Both the position numbers and the translations under genes were made by a program. The notes beneath the pieces are model-generated. The model saw only the letters and a list, made by a program, of their open reading frames with translations, was not told the origin of the DNA and made no database searches. A DNA stretch of 64,000 nucleotides, taken from positions 9,984,501 through 10,048,500 of the forward strand of contig NC_061124.1 of NCBI RefSeq assembly GCF_905220365.1. Direction: 5' to 3'. Numbering within the stretch: the stretch's first letter is position 1; every line of letters begins with the position of its first letter. This document shows, piece after piece, positions 61,301 to 64,000 of this stretch. The stretch is from Vanessa cardui (Eukaryota; Arthropoda; Insecta; Lepidoptera; Nymphalidae).

Positions 61301-63814
61301 GCCCGTTTCTCAGAACACTTCGATTTATCTGTGGAGTCCAAAAGCTTCTCTTTCAATTCCTTTATCTGCAATAGATTATTAATAATTAAACAAATTATAT
61401 TACACGCACGTCTATTATAGTTTATTAATTTAATATACAATATCAGCAACATATATTAGAAGATATAGAAACTCGAAAGTGTCCACAAAATACGCGCATC
61501 ATGTCAAAATGATACATGACATCAATTAAAAAATATATATTTATAGAATACATGTCTAAAATGGTGTATCACCGTAAGTTGGTTGGCAACTTTTCTGATT
61601 TCCATTTTAACAGAGTGAGCTACGAAAGTAATTCTGAATGAAAGATCGCCATAGACGAACCTCGCTCTAATGTTTACCTTATTGTTGAGCGCGCTCAGTG
61701 CAACATCCCTCTTATGCTGGTCCTCAAGGAACTGCCTGTTCTCCATATGCAGCTTTTCCAGCGCAATACGCATATTACTCAGCTCGCGCTGAAGACTTTG
61801 AACCTGAAAAAAATATTAGAATTAAAATGATATTCATAAATTCAATGATTCATAATCACTGTTGGTTTAGACTACCCAAATAAACAAAAATAAATAGCTA
61901 AAATTTCTGACACATATTATTAAAAAAAGACCACGTCATATTAACGGTCAAACTCTACGATCCTTCAATGAGAAATTTCTAGGATACAAAAAGAATTTTG
62001 TTTGCAAATTTAATTTATTGTAAATATTATAATAAATAACATTATTTTATATCTTCGTAATAGTCTATCATTATTAATAGAATCTTGTTTAATTAAGAAG
62101 GGCTTATATAAACAGATAAGCACAATCATAGGACAATATTTATTTATGTTATATGTAAGAGATTTATTTATGGAAACAATGTGTAACAGCTATATTAGAC
62201 TTAACAATAATCTTAATTTATTCAGCTATGTGTTACATACTATATTTTATGTATATGTAGGTCATGGAAGCTCGAGCTGAGATAGCCCAGTGGTTAGAAC
62301 GCGTGCATCTTAACCGATGATTGCGGGTTCAAACCCAGGCGAGCACCGCTGATTCATGTGCTTAATTTGTCTTTATAATTCATCTCGTGCTCAGCGGTGA
62401 AGGAAAACATCGTGAGGAAACCTGCATGTGACAAATTTCATAGAAATTCTACCACATGTGTATTCCACCAACCCGCATTGGAACAGCGTGGTGGAATATG
62501 TTCCAAACCTTCTCCTCAAAGGGAGAGGAGGCCTTTAGCCCAGCAGTGGGAATTTACAGGCTGTTACTTAGGTCATGGAAGGTATGGAGCAAAGGAAACA
62601 TCTGCCGTGAGCGCTGGTGCGATGCGCATACAGGTGTGTCATACTCGCCTCGCTGTCGAGGCAGGCGTTCTGCTCGGCGAGGTGCGCGTGCGCGAGGCGC
62701 AGCTGCGAGAGGCGCTGCGCGTGCGCGTCGCAGTCGCGCTGCGCGTCCGCGTTGTTGCCGCGCTGCTGCTCGCAGAAGCCCTGCTGCTCGCGACACTGCT
62801 CCGCGAGAGTGTTCGCCTCCCTCTCCAGCACTGCGTAGTCCTGCAAGCAATGTATATATATAATTATATATATCAGTGGCGCAGCCATCGTAGGGCCAGG
62901 TCGTGCACTGCACCAGGGCCCGGAGTTCAGGGGACCCTCAAAACTAAACCTTATCTATTATTTTAATAATTAATTATTAGTTAAAGAGGGCCCAATTCTC
63001 TTTCTATGCACCGGGGCCCTTTCTAACCTAGCTACACCACTGATATATATTTAGTAACTTTGAAAATTGACAGATAATATTTAAGTGTAACAAACGTAAA
63101 AAATTATAAATATTAAAAAACAAACATCCGACTTTGCAGTTAACGAAAAATTGTTAGAAACACCAACATAATTTTTTTTTTTTATGGTATAGGTTAGCGG
63201 ACGAGCATATGGGCCACCTGATGGTAAGTGGTCACCATCGCCCATAGACATTAACGCTGTAAGAATTATTAACTATTCCTTACATCGTCAATGTGCCACC
63301 AACCTTGAGAACTAAGATGTTATGTCCCTTGTGCCTGTAGTTACACTGGCTCACTCACCCTTCAGACCGGAACACAACAATACTGAGTACTGTTGTTTGG
63401 CGGTAGAATAACTGATGAGTGGATGGTACCTACCCAGACGGGCTTGCACAAAGCCCTACCACCAAGTAAATATAAATGGGAAATTATAAATGCGAAAGTT
63501 AGACTATTTATAATGTGTTGCTTTTATATAGCCAACCCATTAAACCGAATTTTATGAAATTTGGTTTAAAGCAAGTTTGAACTTGAAATTTTTATGAGAG
63601 GGAAGCCACGGACAACAGACAGTTTTACTAACTAATATGATAAGGCAATGAATATGAACAGGCAATGGGAATGTTCATGGCTGCTATAAAGGCAATAATT
63701 GAGGATACCCACCTCTCTAATGTGTCGTATATCAGTGTCTCGCTGGCGAAGGTTCTCTACAGCATTGGCCCACATCGTCATCATTTGTTTCCTTTGCTCC
63801 ATACCTTCCATGAC
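49234..63814 (-). CDS. CCDC39: Coiled-coil domain-containing protein 39, last 19 exons (N-terminus outside window)
   Basis: Exons in transcript order: w1 63713-63814, w2 62649-62840, w3 61678-61803, w4 61276-61365, w5 59848-59974, w6 59042-59130, w7 57967-58064, w8 56540-56669, w9 55415-55609, w10 54528-54667, w11 53596-53671, w12 53232-53391, w13 52485-52650, w14 51378-51525, w15 50701-50876, w16 50086-50138, w17 49889-50007, w18 49616-49640, w19 49234-49334. Together they make 2313 nt, exactly 771 codons including the stop, with frame kept at all 18 junctions. The product is almost wholly coiled coil. Local matches to human CCDC39 as I remember it include the 'W.N..E...RD.DI' block (w1), LEDMLN-EEEK (w4/w5) and the RYDIF-type block (w10/w11). 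A C-terminal 'SSISLRVV.L' block (w19) also matches. CCDC39 pairs with CCDC40 as the axoneme's 96-nm ruler, so it serves cilia and sperm tails. Confidence 0.9.
49616..49640 (-). CDS. CCDC39: CCDC39 microexon w18
   Basis: Only 25 bases (LIDDIREQ plus one base). Acceptor ttatttttgttacag, donor CAAG|gtatgt. Both splice sites are strong, and phases 0 in and 1 out are the only ones that join w17 to the stop-containing w19. Confidence 0.78.
49653..49888. repeat. Tandem duplication (2 x ~119 bp) carrying a splice donor
   Basis: Copy 1 (49653-49771) and copy 2 (49772-49888) both read 'taaaccatcagtagatacat', then 'gtaatacgg.attactggaa', and end in '..cgaagtaacttac' or '..caagtgacttac'. On the minus strand each begins with a gtaagt donor. 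Only the copy next to exon w17 is used in my model. Confidence 0.92.
49889..50007 (-). CDS. CCDC39: CCDC39 exon w17
   Basis: Two bases plus 39 codons (SLFSASSTSSASGVSI...PKVQEKA). Acceptor acaataattgcag, donor GCT|gtaagt, phase 0. The donor and following intron are part of a 119-bp tandem duplication. Start of the serine-rich C-terminal tail. Confidence 0.85.
50086..50138 (-). CDS. CCDC39: CCDC39 exon w16
   Basis: One base plus 17 codons plus one base (IINNGTFLAKDSTTDHA). Acceptor ttttgtgttaacag, donor GCAG|gtaaag, phase 1. Short and AT-rich, between two very GC-rich exons. Confidence 0.85.
50701..50876 (-). CDS. CCDC39: CCDC39 exon w15, alanine-rich
   Basis: Fifty-eight codons plus two bases (MSLCVRDWCEAAQGALQ...TLALVQ). 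Acceptor gatgtgtgcgcag, donor CAGAG|gtaagc, phase 2. The middle encodes runs of alanine from GCC/GCG triplets. It is among the most GC-rich parts of the window. Confidence 0.87.
51378..51525 (-). CDS. CCDC39: CCDC39 exon w14
   Basis: One base plus 49 codons (SECENELDSMKERVEKQES...DDWRIFQ). Acceptor ctttaatcgcag, donor CAG|gtgaga, phase 0. Confidence 0.9.
51620..51730 (-). repeat. LINE 3' end fragment
   Basis: The motif 'gtacaaaggcgatcttatcg' followed by 'agcaatttcttccagacaac' is typical of 3' tails of CR1/Jockey-type LINEs in Lepidoptera. Similar tails lie at 55080-55200 and, degraded, at 52010-52065. The family is assigned from memory. Confidence 0.5.
52142..52437 (-). repeat. Family A SINE-like element, intron w13-w14
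   Basis: The plus strand starts with a T-run and 'atggtataggttggcggacg' and ends 'gccctaccaccaagtaaa'. It is in sense orientation relative to CCDC39, as are the copies at 58138 and 63172. Confidence 0.92.
52485..52650 (-). CDS. CCDC39: CCDC39 exon w13
   Basis: Two bases plus 54 codons plus two bases (PEMEEVAELTKQYYTKRDE...KYKQLTVR). Acceptor caatatcttacag, donor AGAGA|gtgagt, phase 2. Confidence 0.9.
52772..53202. mobile_element. MITE family C, copy 1
   Basis: About 430 bp beginning aataggctatttgac and ending gtcaaataggctatt, so the ends are 15-bp inverted repeats with one mismatch. The body shares long blocks with 56953-57442 ('cccggccaatcgggagcgtt', 'tttaatctgtggtacatata'). Non-coding. 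Intron w12-w13. Confidence 0.85.
53232..53391 (-). CDS. CCDC39: CCDC39 exon w12
   Basis: Fifty-three codons plus one base (FAAERAELRARGAALDAD...APLDDD). Acceptor agatggcattgcag, donor GACA|gtcagt, phase 1. Very GC-rich. 'ALEATLRVLHAAHAHFLHHI' aligns with the human 'ALENTLQVLNSCNNNY' block. A MITE ends 29 bases beyond its donor. Confidence 0.9.
53596..53671 (-). CDS. CCDC39: CCDC39 exon w11
   Basis: One base plus 25 codons (YDIFIASLGKDEAGQE...FFKIK). Acceptor ttttatattacag, donor AAG|gtaacc, phase 0. This is the non-coiled conserved block that follows 'LKNRYEI' in human CCDC39. Confidence 0.9.
54528..54667 (-). CDS. CCDC39: CCDC39 exon w10
   Basis: Forty-six codons plus two bases (AMNERLVEISARRDMFG...LQLVK). 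Acceptor aaatatgtttgcag, donor AGCG|gtgcgc, phase 2. GC-rich, arginine-rich coiled coil. Confidence 0.87.
54702..55005 (+). repeat. tRNA-derived SINE (family B) with 12-bp target duplication
   Basis: The family B body runs from 'cgagatggcccagtggttag' through 'gcgggttcaaacccaggcga' to 'cagcagtgggaatttacagg'. It is flanked by ctattgaatatt at 54690-54701 and again at 55006-55017. Intron w9-w10, antisense to CCDC39. Confidence 0.93.
55060..55200 (-). repeat. LINE 3' end fragment
   Basis: 'gtacaaccggcggtcttatc' and 'aagcgatttcttccagacaa' match the tail at 51620-51730. It directly follows the family B SINE, so one may have inserted beside the other. Confidence 0.5.
55415..55609 (-). CDS. CCDC39: CCDC39 exon w9
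   Basis: Sixty-five codons (QSRLKTSMLNVEGGEKEV...LQLDA), phase 0 in and out. Acceptor ttttgtctttcag. The weak donor GCG|gtctga is required for frame and matches the human alignment without a gap. GC-rich. Confidence 0.85.
55625..55913. mobile_element. MITE with GGGCCGGATTTA-type ends
   Basis: The left end cagggccggatttaggggc pairs with the inverted right end (…aaatccgactctg). Further in, 'ggggcctccacac' recurs near both ends. Non-coding, about 290 bp, starting 15 bases upstream of exon w9's acceptor on the transcript side. hAT-like by end type (inference). Confidence 0.65.
56331..56554. repeat. Threefold tandem repeat (73-77 bp) spanning the end of exon w8
   Basis: Units start cacagagattagcgcatag at 56331, 56408 and 56481 and end 'cggcgtgcag'. 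Each contains the exon-w8 end plus its donor on the minus strand. The donor bases are GT in units 1 and 3 but GA-like (ctgatacg) in the middle unit. Confidence 0.93.
56540..56669 (-). CDS. CCDC39: CCDC39 exon w8
   Basis: One base plus 43 codons (LKDVLARHAARAALLER...LHAEL). Acceptor attgtgggtgtag, donor CTG|gtacgc, phase 0. The last 15 bases and the donor belong to a threefold tandem repeat that extends into the intron. Confidence 0.87.
56733..56879. mobile_element. Foldback element family D, copy 1
   Basis: The outer arms atttaaataaaactaatcat and the inverted 'ataattagttttatttaaat' enclose an inner perfect 24-bp palindrome (56801-56824 with 56832-56855, loop tacccgt). Non-coding. A second copy lies at 60043-60192. 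Confidence 0.8.
56953..57442. mobile_element. MITE family C, copy 2, with internal hairpin
   Basis: Same ends as copy 1 (aataggctatttgga ... gtcaaatagcctatt) and the same body. It has an extra perfect 31-bp stem, 56998-57028 with 57039-57069, that is absent from copy 1. Intron w7-w8. Confidence 0.87.
57556..57893. mobile_element. TA-flanked MITE family E, copy 1
   Basis: Begins tagtacgacacaaattagat and ends with its inverse (…tctaagttgtgtcgtacta). The arms are about 34 bp and mostly identical. It is flanked by TA on both sides, as for Tc1/mariner-type insertions. The interior includes 'ctccctatcgcgccattcga'. Intron w7-w8. Confidence 0.87.
57967..58064 (-). CDS. CCDC39: CCDC39 exon w7
   Basis: Thirty-two codons plus two bases (CYQVETIGSQVSHMEG...AAREDR). 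Acceptor taatgtctccag, donor ACAG|gtaact, phase 2. It is flanked on both sides by related MITEs in opposite orientation. Skipping it would shift the frame. Confidence 0.88.
58138..58440 (-). repeat. Family A SINE-like element, intron w6-w7
   Basis: The plus strand has a T-rich start, then 'atagtataggttggcggacg', ending 'gctctaccaccaagtaaaa'. It lies 74 bases beyond exon w7's acceptor on the intron side. Confidence 0.9.
58664..58967. mobile_element. MITE family E, copy 2, opposite orientation
   Basis: Begins cagtacgacacaacttagat and ends 'ctaagctgtgtcgtacta'. Its interior reads as the reverse complement of copy 1 ('gaatagcgtcgtatggcgcg'). The two copies therefore form an inverted pair around exon w7. 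Confidence 0.85.
59042..59130 (-). CDS. CCDC39: CCDC39 exon w6
   Basis: Twenty-nine codons after two carried bases (SKAVMSKLDTKQRGVER...SLYAI). Acceptor accaaccttgcag-like (ctaaccttgcag). The frame requires the donor ATC|gtacgt, although a better-looking gtaagc starts four bases downstream. Confidence 0.85.
59445..59771. mobile_element. MITE with ends resembling the 44.7-kb transposon
   Basis: The left end ggggcccattcatttactac continues with gtaagac. It pairs with the inverted right end, about 22 of 27 positions matching. The GGGGCC-AT-rich-TACGT design, a C/G-rich subterminal region and 'gtcac'-like words recall the autonomous element at 44690-48343. Non-coding, about 327 bp. A clear 3-bp target duplication was not found. 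Confidence 0.6.
59848..59974 (-). CDS. CCDC39: CCDC39 exon w5
   Basis: Forty-two codons plus one base (EEEKFANQLTVNQQ...FHMQLK). Acceptor aattaattag, where the repeated GAG triplets that follow provide tandem alternative acceptors. Donor AAGT|gtaaga, phase 1. Confidence 0.88.
60043..60192. mobile_element. Foldback element family D, copy 2
   Basis: It shares 'atttaaataaaactagttat', 'gacgtttcgagcacttt' and 'gttcgtggtcacgggtagac' with copy 1 and ends in the inverse arm 'aaaactagttttatttc'. Its inner palindrome is eroded. Intron w4-w5. Confidence 0.75.
60441..60797. mobile_element. Possible degraded hAT-like MITE
   Basis: The left side 'cagtgtcgtgaatagcctt' with 'ctgcaccctgtgcgag' loosely matches the inverse of the right side (ending 'ttatttacgccattg', with 'cgccctgtgcctgggcac'). 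The arms are imperfect and no target duplication is clear. Confidence 0.4.
61276..61365 (-). CDS. CCDC39: CCDC39 exon w4
   Basis: Thirty codons (IKELKEKLLDST...KELEDMLN), phase 0 in and out. Acceptor aatctattgcag, donor AAT|gtgagt. With w5 it re-creates the conserved LEDML-x-EEEK block. Confidence 0.92.
61678..61803 (-). CDS. CCDC39: CCDC39 exon w3
   Basis: Forty-two codons (VQSLQRELSNMRIALEK...), phase 0 in and out. Acceptor atttttttcag, donor AAG|gtaaac. Heptad-rich coiled coil. Confidence 0.9.
62073..62600 (+). repeat. Left arm of an inverted duplication, with antisense start of exon w1, split by a SINE
   Basis: Plus-strand 62073-62270 and 62582-62600 read as the near-identical reverse complement of 64000-63786. 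They carry the intron upstream of exon w1 ('aagggcttat', 'cagataagcacaatcatagg', 'gttacatactat'), a copy of its acceptor (now gtag) and its first 29 coding bases. A family B SINE sits in the middle. The match probably continues beyond the window's right edge. Confidence 0.93.
62271..62568 (+). repeat. tRNA-derived SINE (family B) with 13-bp target duplication
   Basis: Complete family B body flanked by taggtcatggaag at 62258-62270 and 62569-62581. The target was the duplicated antisense start of exon w1, so the SINE arrived after the inverted duplication. Confidence 0.94.
62649..62840 (-). CDS. CCDC39: CCDC39 exon w2, followed by a GC-type donor
   Basis: Sixty-four codons (DYAVLEREANTLAEQ...NACLDSE), phase 0 in and out. 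Acceptor attgcttgcag. The only donor that keeps frame with w3 is GAG|gcgagt (gc at 62648-62647). The nearby GCGA|gtatga would shift the frame. Strongly GC-rich. Confidence 0.82.
62874..63042. mobile_element. Short MITE with CAGTGGCGCAGC-type ends
   Basis: Left end cagtggcgcagccatcgtag and inverted right end ('ctagctacaccactg'), flanked by atatat-type sequence on both sides. 'gggccc' blocks lie inside each end. Non-coding. It ends 33 bases upstream of the acceptor of exon w2. Confidence 0.65.
63172..63470 (-). repeat. Family A SINE-like element, intron w1-w2
   Basis: The plus strand has a T-run, 'atggtataggttagcggacg', and ends 'gccctaccaccaagtaaat'. It is followed by an old repeat fragment (63486-63630) that contains 'aaatgcgaaagttagac'. 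Confidence 0.92.
63486..63630. repeat. Lepidopteran repeat fragment
   Basis: 'tataaatgcgaaagttagac', then 'aaaccgaattttatgaaatt', then 'gagggaagccacgg' form an order that recurs in lepidopteran transposon remnants. Compare 26980-27130. Confidence 0.45.
63713..63814 (-). CDS. CCDC39: CCDC39 exon w1
   Basis: Thirty-four codons (VMEGMEQRKQ...DTDIRHIRE), phase 0 in and out. Acceptor tttatgtatgcag, donor GAG|gtgggt. The MWANAVENLRQRDTDI part aligns with the human 'QWENTIEQMQKRDGDI' block. Its first 29 bases and the upstream intron are also present, inverted, at 62073-62600. Confidence 0.88.
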
Positions 63815-64000
63815 CTGCATACATAAAAAATAGTATGTAACACATAGATGAATAAATTAAGAATATTGTTAAGTCTAATATAGCTGTTACACATTGTTTC
63901 CATACATAAATCTTTACATATAACATAAATAAATATTGTCCTATGATTGTGCTTATCTGTTTATTATAAGCCCTTCTTAATTAAACAAGATTCTATTAAT
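63786..64000 (-). repeat. Right arm of the inverted duplication (source copy with exon w1)
   Basis: It contains the functional acceptor and first 29 bases of exon w1 and the intron upstream, to the window edge. It is near-identical, in inverse, to 62073-62600 without the SINE. Confidence 0.93.

Noticed and set aside
62397..62966. 189-codon plus-strand frame
   Set aside because: Runs through a SINE and then antisense to exon w2, so it is not a gene.
63732..63926. 64-codon minus-strand frame overlapping exon w1
   Set aside because: Reads exon w1 in the wrong frame plus intron. The phase-0 frame fits CCDC39.
1..64000. Search for CRISPR arrays, operons or phage-like modules
   Set aside because: No regularly spaced direct repeats and no dense coding. 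The window is clearly eukaryotic.

Overview
This is a eukaryotic, AT-rich window from an insect, most likely a moth or butterfly. The evidence is the gene structure (many short exons with GT-AG introns), the absence of bacterial-type operons, and two short retroposon families typical of Lepidoptera. One is a tRNA-derived SINE with A- and B-box-like motifs. The other is a ~300 bp element ending in poly(A) that begins near 'ttacttggtggtaggg'. I cannot name the species.

Layout. Positions 1-41 kb are mostly non-coding AT-rich DNA with repeats. Two minus-strand ATG-containing exons, at 2583-3136 and 32934-33070, both end in a GT donor at phase 2. They look like alternative first coding exons of one gene whose body lies left of the window; I do not recognise the product. 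Several GC-rich islets (8.3, 10.1, 28.2, 35.4 and 36.7 kb) may be promoters, 5' UTR exons or enhancers. An intronless plus-strand gene at 41532-42863 encodes an ANKRD13C-type ankyrin-repeat protein. At 44690-48343 sits a complete-looking 3.65 kb DNA transposon with perfect 26-bp inverted ends, a TAA target duplication and a two-exon transposase broken by one frameshift. From 49234 to the right edge, the minus strand carries the last 19 exons (770 residues plus stop) of CCDC39, the axonemal coiled-coil protein. I assembled these exons by hand: every junction keeps frame, and all introns are GT-AG except one GC-AG.

CCDC39 has the most unusual local structure. Its introns hold several inverted-repeat DNA elements, SINEs and LINE tails. 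Two separate tandem duplications copy a 5' splice site (exons w8 and w17). An inverted duplication carries an antisense copy of the start of exon w1 into the w2-w3 intron, and a SINE later split that copy. A pair of related MITEs in opposite orientation flanks exon w7.

The genes are not an operon. ANKRD13C (receptor biogenesis at the ER) and CCDC39 (cilia and sperm flagella) are neighbours facing each other with the transposon between them. No RNA gene, CRISPR array or bacterial feature was seen. All family identifications come from memory of protein families, not from searches.
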